From positions 310,001 through 374,000 of the forward strand of contig SAJS01000004.1 of the NCBI GenBank assembly GCA_004017535.1: a stretch of 64,000 nt of DNA, written 5' to 3'. The DNA comes from Mesorhizobium sp. GTDB taxonomy: Bacteria; Pseudomonadota; Alphaproteobacteria; Rhizobiales; Rhizobiaceae. The notes under the pieces are model-generated. The model searched no databases. It was not told the DNA's origin and saw only the letters and a program-made list of their open reading frames with translations. The first letter of the stretch is position 1, and each line of letters begins with the position of its first letter. Of the stretch, positions 8,453 to 18,131 are shown in pieces. The translations under genes and the position numbers were made by a program.

Positions 8453-9475
8453 ATGTCGATGACGCACAAGACCATGGAGGATTTCGCCCGCTCCTGCGGC
8501 GTCTCCAGGCCGACACTGTCGAAATTCTTCGACGATCCGACCAGCGTCAAGCCGGCAACGCGCAAGCGTATCGAGGATGCGTTGCGCTCGTCCGACTACC
8601 AGCCGAACCTCTTCGCGCGCAATCTCAACCGCAAGCGCACCCGCAGCATCGGCATTGTCGTGCCGACGGTGACGGACCCGTTCTATTCAGAGATGGTCAG
8701 CCGCATCGAGCTCAGGCTGCGCGACGAAGGCTACTGGCCGGTCGTCATTTCCTCGCATGGCTTGACCGAACTCGAGATTGAAGCCACCCGAACCATCTTG
8801 TCGCTGAAGGTATCCGGCGCGCTGATCGCGCCGCTGGGCAAACGATCCGATCAGAGAACCCTGGAAAAGCTCACGCAGACCATCCCGATTGTCTATTTCG
8901 ACACTTTTCTGGAAGGCGACACGCCATTTGTGGGCAACAACAACGCAAAAAGTGTCGCGACGATCGTGGATTACCTTTGCCGTTCCGGCGATGCCCCGGT
9001 CTATTTCGACATCCCGCACGTCAACCACAATTCGGCAGAACGATTGAGCAGCTATGTCGCATCGATGAAGCGGCTCGGGTTCGAGCCGATCGTCTTCGGC
9101 AACACCGACGACTACACTTGGGACTTCGAGCGTATCGGCTACGAGCAGACGGAGAAGCTGCTCGGCAATGGCGGCCTGCCGGGCAAGACCATCCTGTGCG
9201 CCAACGACCGCCTGGCCTTCGGCGTGATGGCGGCGGCTTTCTCGAAAGGGCTGAAGGTGGGCCGTAAGCCGGATTGCGACCTGCGCATCGCAGCCCATGA
9301 TGATCATCCACTCAGCCGCTATACCTGTCCAGCGCTCACCACCATGGCGCAGGATTTTGCCGCCATGGCCGGCCGCAGCGTCGAGACGCTGCTGGCGCTG
9401 CTCGACGAGGATGCGGCCGCCGTAACGCCGAAGGTCAGCCTCGACGCAACGCTGGTGATGCGCCAGTCGGCCTAA
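8453..9475 (+). CDS. LacI-family transcriptional regulator
   Basis: Sugar-responsive repressor, 340 aa. The N-terminal HTH reads MEDFARSCGVSRPTLSKFFD (8-27), followed by a hinge region (YQPNLFARNLNRKRT) and a periplasmic-binding-protein-like effector domain beginning SIGIVVPTVTDPFYSEMV. The opening Met-Ala-Asp/Thr-type start of LacI HTHs is here slightly extended (MSMTHKT). The ATG at 8453 has a GAGGG site 7-8 nt upstream. It is divergent from the kinase/GatZ operon. Three operator-like sequences found ahead of the island's transcription units make it the likely local regulator of the whole 8-28 kb sugar island. Its stop codon lies inside a 107-bp dispersed repeat. Confidence 0.9.
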   Translation: MSMTHKTMEDFARSCGVSRPTLSKFFDDPTSVKPATRKRIEDALRSSDYQPNLFARNLNRKRTRSIGIVVPTVTDPFYSEMVSRIELRLRDEGYWPVVISSHGLTELEIEATRTILSLKVSGALIAPLGKRSDQRTLEKLTQTIPIVYFDTFLEGDTPFVGNNNAKSVATIVDYLCRSGDAPVYFDIPHVNHNSAERLSSYVASMKRLGFEPIVFGNTDDYTWDFERIGYEQTEKLLGNGGLPGKTILCANDRLAFGVMAAAFSKGLKVGRKPDCDLRIAAHDDHPLSRYTCPALTTMAQDFAAMAGRSVETLLALLDEDAAAVTPKVSLDATLVMRQSA

Positions 9476-9578
9476 AGCGCGTCGCGATCTTTCAGATTCG
9501 CTCCATGCGCTTTAGGTTTTGATTTTACGCATGTCTTTATCCCGATACCGGTTCCCACCTTCGGGAGACATGCTTTAG
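9472..9578 (+). repeat. Dispersed 107-bp palindromic repeat, copy 1
   Basis: Runs from CTAAAGC to GCTTTAG and contains internal inverted repeats, for example CATGTCT...AGACATG and CCCGA...TCGGG. A second copy of identical length and roughly 90% identity lies at 35998-36104 in inverted orientation. The ends supply the TAA stop of the LacI gene (9473-9475) and, on the other strand, the TAA stop of the esterase gene (9575-9577). It is probably a rhizobial intergenic mosaic-type element acting as spacer or terminator. Confidence 0.85.
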
Positions 9579-10540
9579 ACCCCTTCAAACGCCGGATCGA
9601 AATTGCGCCAGGCCGCAACAGCAGCCTCGACCGCCTGACGCGACGCCGGACCATGGCGGCCCATTGAGACGAACCCATGGATCTGCCCTGGCCAGTGTTT
9701 GACCACGATCGGGACGCCGTCCATCTTGAGCCGCCTTGCATAGGCCTCGTCCTCGTCGGAAAGGATATCATGGCCGGCGATAGCGACGAACGCGGGCGCC
9801 GCGCCGGCAAGGCTCTCGGCTTTGAGTGGCGAGACGCGCCAGTCTGCCCCATCGGCGGCGCTGCGGACATAGTGGTCGCGGAACCAGGCCATGGTCGCGG
9901 CCGTCAGGCCGAAACCTTCGGCGAAGCGGCGATAGCTGTCCGCCGTTTGGGCGGCATCGGTGTTGGGATAGAACAAGAGCTGCGCGGTCGGAGGGCATTT
10001 GCCATTGCGGGCAAGCAGCGCCAGCACCGCAGCGAGATTGCCGCCGGCGCTGTCGCCGGCGACGGCGATGCGGCTGGCGTCGATGCCAAGCCCGCCGGGC
10101 ATATCCTGCATGAAGGAGAGAACGGCACGGCAATCCTCGACCGCAGCCGGAAACTTGTGCTCCGGCGCCAGCCGGTAGTCCGGCGAAACGACAACACAGG
10201 CGGCGATGTTGGCGTACCAGCGGCAGATCTCGTCATGCGAATCGAGATTGCCGATCACCCAGCCGCCACCGTGCAGATAGAGCAGCGCCGGCGCGTTGGC
10301 CGTCGGCGCGCCCTGCCCGCGATAAACGCGAAGGTTGAGAGGGCCACCGGGCCCGGCAATGGTTTGTTCGCGCACCGAAGCGACCGGCTCGCGCTCCCCT
10401 TGCAGGCTCGGAAAGCCTTCCTCGTAGGCGCGTCGCGCCTGCTCGGGTGTGCCGGTCTCGAAGGGCGGCTCATGCGCCTGTCGACCAAGGTCGAGGACCT
10501 TCCGCGCCTGCGGGTCGAGCGATACGGGCGATGTCGGCAT
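9575..10540 (-). CDS. Alpha/beta hydrolase, hormone-sensitive-lipase family esterase
   Basis: Serine esterase of 321 aa. It carries the HSL-family oxyanion motif HGGGW (90-94) and the nucleophile elbow GDSAGG (162-167, Ser164). The SPDYRLAPE segment (119-127) is also typical. The acid and base are probably the Asp in GHDILSDEDE and the His in WPGQIHGF near the C-terminus. There is no signal peptide, so it is cytoplasmic. It follows the Gfo/Idh/MocA gene on the same strand with only 9 bp between them, forming a two-gene operon. In this sugar island it may remove acyl groups from an imported sugar or open a sugar lactone. The substrate is unknown. Confidence 0.88.
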   Translation of the reverse strand: MPTSPVSLDPQARKVLDLGRQAHEPPFETGTPEQARRAYEEGFPSLQGEREPVASVREQTIAGPGGPLNLRVYRGQGAPTANAPALLYLHGGGWVIGNLDSHDEICRWYANIAACVVVSPDYRLAPEHKFPAAVEDCRAVLSFMQDMPGGLGIDASRIAVAGDSAGGNLAAVLALLARNGKCPPTAQLLFYPNTDAAQTADSYRRFAEGFGLTAATMAWFRDHYVRSAADGADWRVSPLKAESLAGAAPAFVAIAGHDILSDEDEAYARRLKMDGVPIVVKHWPGQIHGFVSMGRHGPASRQAVEAAVAAWRNFDPAFEGV

Positions 10541-10549
10541 GGGACCGCC

Positions 10550-11698
10550 TCAGGCCAGCAGGCTCGCCGCCTCTTCCTCGCCAAGCAGCGGCGGCTGGTC
10601 GACAGTGCCGGCGATGGCGACTGAGTTGCGGCTCTCGCCCGAGGCGAGGATGGCCTCCATGATCTCCAGCACATGCAGCGCCAGTTCGCCGGACGCGCGC
10701 GGCTTTCTCTTCTGAGACAACGAACGCGCCAGGTCGGCGACACCGAGCATGCGGTAATTGGCGCGATCCGGCGCCGCATAAGGCCAGTTGCGCGCGCCAT
10801 ACAGCTCGCTTTCGCTGGCGAAATCCGTCCACTCGGCACCGCGCGCGGAAAGCGAGACCGTGCCGCCGAAGGTGTCGGGGTCGGGCAGCCTGAGCGACCC
10901 TTCGGTGCCGTGCAGCTCGATGGGGTGGTTGGAGTGCTTGAAGACGTCCCAGGAGGCGCCGAACGTGACGGTGGCGCCGGAGCGGAACTCGAGCAGCGAC
11001 AGGATGTTGGTTGGCGTGCCGACCCTGAAGCTGGTGTTCTTGTAAGGGCCGTCCGCGGTGATCAGCCGCTCCTCCTGGCCACGCGTGGCCATCGCCATGA
11101 CACGGGTCACGGGGCCGAGCAGGTTGACGAGCATCGTCAGATAGTACGGCCCCATGTCGAAGACCGGGCCGCCGCCTGGCTGGTAGTAGAATTGCGGGTT
11201 CGGATGCCAGTGCTCCATACCGCGCCCCATCATGAAGGCGGTGCCGGTCACGGCGCGGCCGATTGCGCCCTCGTCCATCAGGCGGCGGGCGCGACGTCCG
11301 GCGGCGCCGAGGAAAGTGTCTGGAGCCGAGCCCAGCAGCAATCCCCGTTTCGCCGCCTCCGCCACCAGCTTGCGACCGTCGCTGGCCGAGGTGGCGAGCG
11401 GCTTTTCGGTGAAGACATGCTTTCCCGCCGAGAGCGCCGAAAACGAGATGTCGAAATGCGCCGCGGGAATGGTGAGGTTGAGGACGAGATCGACCTCCGG
11501 ATCGGCGAGCAACGCATCGACGCCGAGCGCGCGGATGCCATATTCCTTCCCGCGCAAGACAGCCATCTCGGCGGAAATGTCGGCGCAAGCGCGCAACTCC
11601 ACACCGGCAAAAAGTGCCGCGTTGCGCAGATAGGTCATTGAGATGTTACCGCATCCGATGACGCCGATACCGAGCTTCGCTACTGAATTTGCTTGCAT
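10550..11698 (-). CDS. Gfo/Idh/MocA-family oxidoreductase
   Basis: NAD(P)-dependent sugar or inositol dehydrogenase-type protein, 382 aa. The N-terminal Rossmann fold begins GIGVIGCGNISMTYLRN (residues ~10-26). The EKP motif of the family is seen in AGKHVFTEKPLATS. The C-terminal domain contains GGGPVFDMGPYYLTMLVNLLG, a conserved substrate-side helix where the usual catalytic Asp/His pair sits. It is the first gene of a minus-strand pair with the HSL esterase and is divergent from the class I aldolase operon. The 183-bp divergent region holds an operator-like sequence at 11792. Reaction and cofactor specificity cannot be told from motifs alone. Confidence 0.9.
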   Translation of the reverse strand: MQANSVAKLGIGVIGCGNISMTYLRNAALFAGVELRACADISAEMAVLRGKEYGIRALGVDALLADPEVDLVLNLTIPAAHFDISFSALSAGKHVFTEKPLATSASDGRKLVAEAAKRGLLLGSAPDTFLGAAGRRARRLMDEGAIGRAVTGTAFMMGRGMEHWHPNPQFYYQPGGGPVFDMGPYYLTMLVNLLGPVTRVMAMATRGQEERLITADGPYKNTSFRVGTPTNILSLLEFRSGATVTFGASWDVFKHSNHPIELHGTEGSLRLPDPDTFGGTVSLSARGAEWTDFASESELYGARNWPYAAPDRANYRMLGVADLARSLSQKRKPRASGELALHVLEIMEAILASGESRNSVAIAGTVDQPPLLGEEEAASLLA

Positions 11699-11791
11699 TT
11701 CCCTTTCGACCTCCCATTCGGCGACACCCGGGACAAGCCATCGCGACGGCGACGGACAATTTTCGTGAATCGCTATAGCCCATTTTAAATC

Positions 11792-11806
11792 TTGACGCGC
11801 GTAAAA
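11792..11806 (+). promoter_or_regulatory. Candidate LacI-family operator, copy 2
   Basis: Reads TTGACGCGCGTAAAA, 76 bp ahead of the aldolase start. It differs from the copy at 23624 at two positions only. The inner ACGCGCGT is self-complementary, as expected for a dimeric repressor. TTGACG could also serve as a -35 hexamer, so binding here would block transcription. It lies between the divergent oxidoreductase and aldolase genes and could control both. Confidence 0.65.
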
Positions 11807-11881
11807 TTTTTATAGAGCATATGAGAACGCTGGCCTACCGTCACAGGCCGCCGGCCTTGTAAATCAAGAGATTAGGGAATT

Positions 11882-12682
11882 ATGAGCCTAGGGACCAAAG
11901 TGCGCCTTGCGCGCCTCTTCTCGCACCCATCCGGGCATCTATTTGGCGGCGCAGTCGACCACTTCGTCGGCTACGGCGACGTGCGCAAAGGCGGCCTCGC
12001 CGATCTGCCCGGCGCGCTGGCCCGCGTCATGGCGGGCAAGCCCGACTATGTCAGCATCCAGCCGGGCACCGCGCGCCATCTGTGGCCGCAATATGCGGGC
12101 AAGGCTTCCCTGGTGATCCAGGCCGGCTGCTTCACGCCGGACGACCGCATCAGCGAGTTGATCGCAACGCCCGAGGATGCGGTACGCGCTGGCGCCGATG
12201 CGTTGGCCGTGGCCGTTCCGGTGCGCGGCGCGACCGAAGGCAAATACATTCGCTGGCTGACCGATTCGGTGAACGCGGCGGCCCGCTACGGCATGCCGGT
12301 GGTGGCGCATATCTATCCGCGCGATTTCACTGAAGGGGCAAAGATCGTCTTCACCCCCGACGAAATAGCCTATGCGGCGCGCATCGGCTACGAGTCCGGC
12401 GTCGACGTCATCAAGATCGGCTACACGGGCGACTTCGAGTCCTTCCGGGAGACCGTGCGGACGTGCCCGGTGCCGGTTGTGATCGCCGGTGGCCCGAAGA
12501 CCGATACTCTCCTCGGCGCGCTTCAGCAGACGGCGGACGCCATCCGCGCCGGCGCGCGCGGCGCCGTGGTGGGCCGCAACCTCTGGGGGCACGGCGATCC
12601 CCAGAAGGCGGCACTTGCCTTTCGGGGCGTCATCCATGACGGGCTTTCGGCGCAGGAAGCGCTTGCGAAGGCGGGCGCCTGA
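11882..12682 (+). CDS. Class I aldolase of the FbaB/LsrF/DeoC superfamily
   Basis: Schiff-base aldolase, 266 aa, of the archaeal-type class I fructose-bisphosphate aldolase/LsrF group. The C-terminal half follows the LsrF pattern: VDVIKIGYTG, with the probable Schiff-base Lys178, then CPVPVVIAGG (155-bp downstream in the gene), and the phosphate-binding end AGARGAVVGRNLWGHGDP. The N-terminal GAVDHF supplies the early Asp26. A GTAR loop (62-65) replaces longer elements seen in FbaB. It is the first gene of a long plus-strand sugar operon and lies 3 bp before a PfkB kinase. The natural substrate is probably a phosphorylated ketose made by that kinase. Cleavage of a specific sugar phosphate is inference. 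Confidence 0.85.
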   Translation: MSLGTKVRLARLFSHPSGHLFGGAVDHFVGYGDVRKGGLADLPGALARVMAGKPDYVSIQPGTARHLWPQYAGKASLVIQAGCFTPDDRISELIATPEDAVRAGADALAVAVPVRGATEGKYIRWLTDSVNAAARYGMPVVAHIYPRDFTEGAKIVFTPDEIAYAARIGYESGVDVIKIGYTGDFESFRETVRTCPVPVVIAGGPKTDTLLGALQQTADAIRAGARGAVVGRNLWGHGDPQKAALAFRGVIHDGLSAQEALAKAGA

Positions 12683-12685
12683 ACG

Positions 12686-13636
12686 ATGCGCGCCGTCCCC
12701 TCGATCCTCGGCTTCGGCGCCATTGCGATCGACGACATCGTCTATGTCGATCAGCCGTTGTCGGCGGGCAAGGGGAAGGTTCTGCAAAGTGCCCGCGCTT
12801 TCGGGGGAAATGTCGCGACGGCGCTTGCCGCTGTCGCGCGGCTCGGCGGAAGCGCCGGGTTCATTGGATGGCTGGGCAGCGCGGATGACGATGCCGCGTT
12901 GTGCGACCTCGTCGCCAGCGGCGTCGAAACCGCGTTCGCGCCACGCCATCCCGACGCGCGCCCGGTACGCTCGCGCATCACCGTCGGCTCGGACGGTGAC
13001 CGGTTCATCGCCTATGACGACGACGCGATGCTGGGCACCGCGCCGGACTTTCCAGACGAGGTCTTCAGCCGCGCAACTGTCCTGATCGTCGACAGCTACG
13101 CGATCCGGTCGCTGGATGTCGTTGCCCGGGCTCGTGATCTCGGCCTCGCGATCCTCGGCGATGTCGAATGGGGCGCCGGCCCAGCCACGGACAGGCTGAT
13201 GGCGCTCTGCGATCATCTCATTCTTCCGCTCGGCTTTGCGCGGGCCGCCACGGGCTGCCGAGCGCCCGCCGAGATGCTTGATTCATTGTGGTCGCCATCG
13301 CGCTCCGCCGTCGTCCTGACCGACGGCGGCCGGGGCGTCTATTATCGCGGGCGCGAGGAGACAACGCTCTGGCACCTGCCTCCGCACCGGGTTGCAATCG
13401 TCGACTCGACCGGTGCCGGTGACTGCTTTCACGGCGCCTATGCCCATGCATTGACACGCGGATCCGACATCGCGGGCCGGGTAGCATTCGCTGCCGCGGC
13501 GGCGGCGCTTTCGATAACCGGACGTGGCGGGCGCGAGGCGCTTCCGACCGACAGCCAGGTCACGGAGTTGCTGGCATCGGCGAGCGCGCCATCGGCGGTC
13601 GAACTGAAATATGCGCGCCTCGATACCGGAACATAG
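12686..13636 (+). CDS. PfkB-family carbohydrate kinase
   Basis: Second ribokinase-family sugar kinase of the island, 316 aa. The ATP and catalytic motif DSTGAGDCFHGA is at 240-251 (catalytic Asp246). The N-terminal sugar-binding region reads GAIAIDDIVYVDQPL, then GGNVATALAAVARLGG. It is clearly different from the kinase at 7275-8222. It starts 3 bp after the aldolase stop with a closely coupled ribosome site, so kinase and aldolase are very likely consecutive steps: phosphorylate a ketose, then cleave it. The stop codon lies within a short palindrome (13634-13647). Confidence 0.87.
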   Translation: MRAVPSILGFGAIAIDDIVYVDQPLSAGKGKVLQSARAFGGNVATALAAVARLGGSAGFIGWLGSADDDAALCDLVASGVETAFAPRHPDARPVRSRITVGSDGDRFIAYDDDAMLGTAPDFPDEVFSRATVLIVDSYAIRSLDVVARARDLGLAILGDVEWGAGPATDRLMALCDHLILPLGFARAATGCRAPAEMLDSLWSPSRSAVVLTDGGRGVYYRGREETTLWHLPPHRVAIVDSTGAGDCFHGAYAHALTRGSDIAGRVAFAAAAAALSITGRGGREALPTDSQVTELLASASAPSAVELKYARLDTGT

Positions 13637-13670
13637 TCTGAAGACTACCCGAGAAATTTTCACAAGCAAA

Positions 13671-13704
13671 AAAGCCGAGGTGAAAAACAAAAATCATCGG
13701 CTTT
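13671..13704 (+). terminator. Stem-loop between kinase and ABC ATPase genes
   Basis: AAAGCCGA at 13671-13678 pairs with TCGGCTTT at 13697-13704 around an 18-nt A-rich loop, in an 87-bp gap within an otherwise same-strand operon. A run of Ts is lacking after the stem, so it is more likely an attenuator or RNA-processing site than a full terminator. It lies just ahead of the strong GGAGGGAGG ribosome site of the ATPase gene. Confidence 0.45.
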
Positions 13705-13723
13705 GACTTGTGGAGGGAGGAAT

Positions 13724-14869
<1,146 letters not shown>

Positions 14870-14887
14870 AGATTTGCGGCAAGGCCA

Positions 14888-14910
14888 GCAGGCGGGAGCG
14901 AGGCGCCTGC
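14888..14910 (+). other. Short intra-operon hairpin before binding-protein gene
   Basis: GCAGGCG (14888-14894) pairs with CGCCTGC (14904-14910) around a 9-nt loop, in the 111-bp gap between the ATPase and the binding-protein gene. It has no T-tract, so it is possibly a transcript-stability element. Confidence 0.35.
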
Positions 14911-14980
14911 GAATGAAGACTGCTGAATAAACCAGACGATCGTCCGCATTGTGCGGCCGATCTCAAAGAAGGAGGAGAAA

Positions 14981-16228
14981 ATGACGTTTCGGATAAAGCC
15001 CGCGATGCTGAAGATGGCCGCGGCCGCCTGGCTGCTTGGCGCGACCAGCGCCATGGCGGACACGACCCTGGAATTCACGCAATGGTGGGAGCCCGAAGTG
15101 CCCGCAGGCTCGCTGCGGAAGATCATGGACGAATTCGAGGCCGCGAATCCCGGCATCAAGGTGACGCTGGTCAGCGGCCCCTACGCGGCAACGCGGGATC
15201 AGATCTCGGTCGGCGCGGCGACCGGAACGCTGAGCGATGTCGTCGGCCTCGATGGCGCCTGGGTGAACAATCTGAACGCGCAGAACGCGCTCGCCGACAT
15301 GAACCCGATGATGGATGCGAGCAAGTTCGACAAGGCGCAAGTCGCGGACATCATCCAGGTGGACGGCAAGGCGGTGATGTTCCCGGTGGCTTCCTTCGTC
15401 TATCCGGTGTTCGTCAATCTGGACCTCGCCGCCCAGGCTGGCGTCACCAAGCTGCCATCGACCCGAGCCGAGTTCCTCGAAGCTGCCAAGAAGATGACCC
15501 ATGCCGACAAGAACCAGTATGGCTGGGTGCTGCCGCTGTCGCTGCAGTCGCCGTCCGGCGTCCAGAACGACATGATGTCGTGGGTCTGGGCATCGGGCCA
15601 ATCGATGATGGCCGACGGCAAGCCCGCCCTCGAGGGCAAGCCGGTGGTGGACATGCTCACCTTCGTCAAATCGCTCAACGATGCGGGCACCATCTCGCCC
15701 GGCATCGCCACCAAGACCGAACAGGAAAAGGTCGAGGAATTCGTCAACGACCGGGTGGGGATGATGATCGACTCGCTCGCGCATGTGAACCTCATCCGCA
15801 AGCGCAATCCGAAGCTGAACTTCGACCTCATTCCGGTCCCGGTCGTGGAGAACTACAACGGCAAGCGCGGCCTTCCCTATGCCTCCTGGGGCATCGGCAT
15901 CTCCGCCGGCTCGAAGCATCAGGAGGAGGCCTGGAAACTCGTCCAGTATCTGATGAGCGAGAAAGTCAACGCCAAGCTGGTGTCGCTGGCCAACGCCTTC
16001 CCGGGCAATGTCAACGCCAAGCCCGACTTCGTGACCTCGGACAAGGCTTTCGGCAAGGCTTTCGAAATCTTCAAGACGGGTTACCTCGCCAACGAGTTCA
16101 CGGGTCTGCCGGTGGCTGAAGACCTGATGAGCCAGTTCGACGTCGAAGCCCAGAAGATGCTGGCCGGCGAGCAGTCTCCGGAACAAGCCGCGGCCAACGC
16201 TCAGAAAGGATGGACGGCCAAATTCTGA
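14981..16228 (+). CDS. Sugar ABC transporter substrate-binding protein (SBP_bac_1 type)
   Basis: Periplasmic solute-binding protein, 415 aa. The ATG at 14981 follows GGAGGAG by about 4-5 nt and opens a signal peptide (MTFRIKPAMLKMAAAAWLLG, cleavage after SAMA). The mature protein starts DTTLEFTQWWEPEVPAGSLR. The pattern EFTQWWEP...NPGIKVTLV and the C-terminal EEAWKLVQYLMSEKVNAKL are those of carbohydrate-binding family 1 proteins. An upstream in-frame reading adds 10 residues without a ribosome site and was rejected. A strong 12-bp hairpin follows the stop and would favour high expression of this gene relative to the permeases. The ligand is unknown. Confidence 0.92.
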   Translation: MTFRIKPAMLKMAAAAWLLGATSAMADTTLEFTQWWEPEVPAGSLRKIMDEFEAANPGIKVTLVSGPYAATRDQISVGAATGTLSDVVGLDGAWVNNLNAQNALADMNPMMDASKFDKAQVADIIQVDGKAVMFPVASFVYPVFVNLDLAAQAGVTKLPSTRAEFLEAAKKMTHADKNQYGWVLPLSLQSPSGVQNDMMSWVWASGQSMMADGKPALEGKPVVDMLTFVKSLNDAGTISPGIATKTEQEKVEEFVNDRVGMMIDSLAHVNLIRKRNPKLNFDLIPVPVVENYNGKRGLPYASWGIGISAGSKHQEEAWKLVQYLMSEKVNAKLVSLANAFPGNVNAKPDFVTSDKAFGKAFEIFKTGYLANEFTGLPVAEDLMSQFDVEAQKMLAGEQSPEQAAANAQKGWTAKF

Positions 16229-16251
16229 GCGGCCTGTTTCACGATCTTCGA

Positions 16252-16283
16252 CCGGTAGGCCTGACTTCGGGCAGGCCTACCGG
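16252..16283 (+). other. Strong 12-bp hairpin between binding-protein and permease genes
   Basis: CCGGTAGGCCTG (16252-16263) and CAGGCCTACCGG (16272-16283) are perfect complements around an 8-nt loop. It lies 24 bp after the binding-protein stop and 72 bp before the permease start. Hairpins at this place in sugar ABC operons are known to protect the upstream mRNA and partly stop transcription, giving excess binding protein. There is no T-run, so full termination is unlikely. Confidence 0.8.
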
Positions 16284-16354
16284 CAACAACGTACCGGCGA
16301 CGCGAGTGTTCGCGAAGCTCGCCTTCTCTCGAAGGCGTATCCCAAGGTTTGCAC

Positions 16355-17251
16355 ATGACCCGGCAGAAGCGGTCCCGTCACAGACTGAAACGAACGGTCG
16401 CACCCTATCTCTATCTGTCGCCCTCGCTGGTGATCATCGGCCTGCTGATGCTGCTGCCGATGGTGACGGTGATTTCCTATTCGTTCCAGAACAGCGCGGT
16501 GCTGCGTCGCGACCCGTCCTTTGCCGGACTGAAACACTACCAGGCGATCTTTGCCGATCCCGTGTTCTGGGCCTCACTGTGGCACACGCTCTACTTCACC
16601 TGCATGAGCGTCGTTTTCCACATGACGATCGGCATGATCTTCGCGCTCATGCTGAACAGCGACCGCATCAATCCGACGCTGCGCAACATCCTGCGCGTGC
16701 TCTACATACTGCCCTGGCTCTTCACCGCGGTGATCATAGCGGTGATCTGGCGCCTGCTTCTCGAGCCGAACGGTGTCGTCAACAGCATTCTCATGCAGCT
16801 GGGTCTCATCGGCTCCAAGATCGAGTGGTTTTCCTCGCCCGAGACGGCGCTGCATGCCGTCACCTTCGCCAATATCTGGGCGGGCTACCCGCTGTTCATG
16901 GTCAGCCTGCTCGCAGGCCTGCAGGGCATTCCCAAGGATTTCTACGAGGCCGCCGATATCGACGGAGCGAAGGGCTACCAGAAGCTGACCTTCATTACCA
17001 TCCCGCAGCTGATGCCGATCATCATCAGCATCTCGCTGCTCGACTTCATCTGGACGATGCAGGTCTTCCCGTTGATCTGGATCACGACGGGCGGCGGTCC
17101 GATCTACTCGACCGAGGTGCTCAGCACCTACACCTATAAGCTGGCATTCTCGAGCTACAACCTGTCCCAGGCGTCGGCGAGCGCCGTGGTGATCCTGCTG
17201 ATCTCGCTTGGCCTGACGCTGTTCTACATCCGTTATCAGAAGGCCCGATAA
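16355..17251 (+). CDS. Sugar ABC transporter permease, MalF type
   Basis: Inner-membrane permease, 298 aa. It starts MTRQKRSRHRLKRTVAPYLY and continues into the first membrane helix (LSPSLVIIGLLMLLPMVTVI). The cytoplasmic EAA loop is EAADIDGAKGYQKLTFITIP (~residues 195-214). The ATG at 16355 has AAGG 7 nt upstream; a TTG two codons earlier is possible. It partners with the MalG-type permease 5 bp downstream and the UgpC-type ATPase at 13724. It is part of the LacI-controlled island; the substrate is not readable. Confidence 0.92.
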   Translation: MTRQKRSRHRLKRTVAPYLYLSPSLVIIGLLMLLPMVTVISYSFQNSAVLRRDPSFAGLKHYQAIFADPVFWASLWHTLYFTCMSVVFHMTIGMIFALMLNSDRINPTLRNILRVLYILPWLFTAVIIAVIWRLLLEPNGVVNSILMQLGLIGSKIEWFSSPETALHAVTFANIWAGYPLFMVSLLAGLQGIPKDFYEAADIDGAKGYQKLTFITIPQLMPIIISISLLDFIWTMQVFPLIWITTGGGPIYSTEVLSTYTYKLAFSSYNLSQASASAVVILLISLGLTLFYIRYQKAR

Positions 17252-17256
17252 TCACC

Positions 17257-18099
17257 ATGAGGAAAAGGCACACGACGAAGGACAGGCTGATCACCGTCGC
17301 GCTGCATGTCGCGCTTGCGGCGGGGCTGTTTTTCGCGGCCTTCCCGATCTACTGGATGCTCACCAGCTCGTTCAAGTCGAACACCGAGATCTTCGCCCTG
17401 CCGCCGACCATCCTGCCGAAAGCCTTCACGCTGGAAGCCTATGCGGCGATCCTTGGCGACCCGGTCAAGCTGCGCTTCTTCTTCAACAGCTACTTCGTGG
17501 CCTTCGTGGTGACTGTGCTGACGGTGCTGATCGCCTTGCTGGCAGCCTACGGGTTCAGCCGCTTCAATTTCCGTGGCAAGGGCAGCCTGAACACCCTCAT
17601 CATCAGCACGCAGACCATCCCGCCGATCACACTTCTGATCCCCTTCTTCGGGCTCGTCGTCTCGTATCGCATCTTCGACACCTATATCGCGCTGATCCTG
17701 ACCTATCTGGTCTTCACCCTGCCCTACGCGATCCTTTTGATGACGGGCTACCTGAACACCTTGCCCCGCGATCTCGACGAAGCTGTCGCCGTCGACGGCG
17801 GCACCAGTTGGACAGCGCTCTGGCGGGTGATCGTGCCGATCTCGCTGCCCGGCATCGTGGCGACGTCTGTCTATACTTTCCTGTTGTGCTGGAACGAATT
17901 CCTCTTTGCGCTGACGCTGACGAAGTCGACGTCGATGCGCACCGTCCCGATCGGCATCCAGCTTTTGATGGGGCAGCACGCTTTCGAATGGAACCAGATG
18001 ATGGCGATGAGCGTGCTCGGCTCGTTGCCGCTCTTGTTGATCTACCTCATTGCCCAGAGGTTCTTCCTCGCGGGTATGACCGCGGGCTCGGTCAAATAG
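17257..18099 (+). CDS. Sugar ABC transporter permease, MalG type
   Basis: Second inner-membrane permease of the same importer, 280 aa. It opens with a positively charged cytoplasmic stretch (MRKRHTTKDR), a membrane helix and the MalG-type motif FPIYWMLTSSFK. The EAA loop is EAVAVDGGTSWTALWRVIVP (~residues 175-194). It starts 5 bp after the MalF-type permease and is followed after 32 bp by a sugar isomerase gene. The order ATPase, binding protein, permease, permease is complete here, so this is the only fully self-sufficient CUT1-type system in the window. Confidence 0.92.
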   Translation: MRKRHTTKDRLITVALHVALAAGLFFAAFPIYWMLTSSFKSNTEIFALPPTILPKAFTLEAYAAILGDPVKLRFFFNSYFVAFVVTVLTVLIALLAAYGFSRFNFRGKGSLNTLIISTQTIPPITLLIPFFGLVVSYRIFDTYIALILTYLVFTLPYAILLMTGYLNTLPRDLDEAVAVDGGTSWTALWRVIVPISLPGIVATSVYTFLLCWNEFLFALTLTKSTSMRTVPIGIQLLMGQHAFEWNQMMAMSVLGSLPLLLIYLIAQRFFLAGMTAGSVK

Positions 18100-18131
18100 G
18101 CACGTCCCGCGGAGAACCAAGGAATGAAAGG

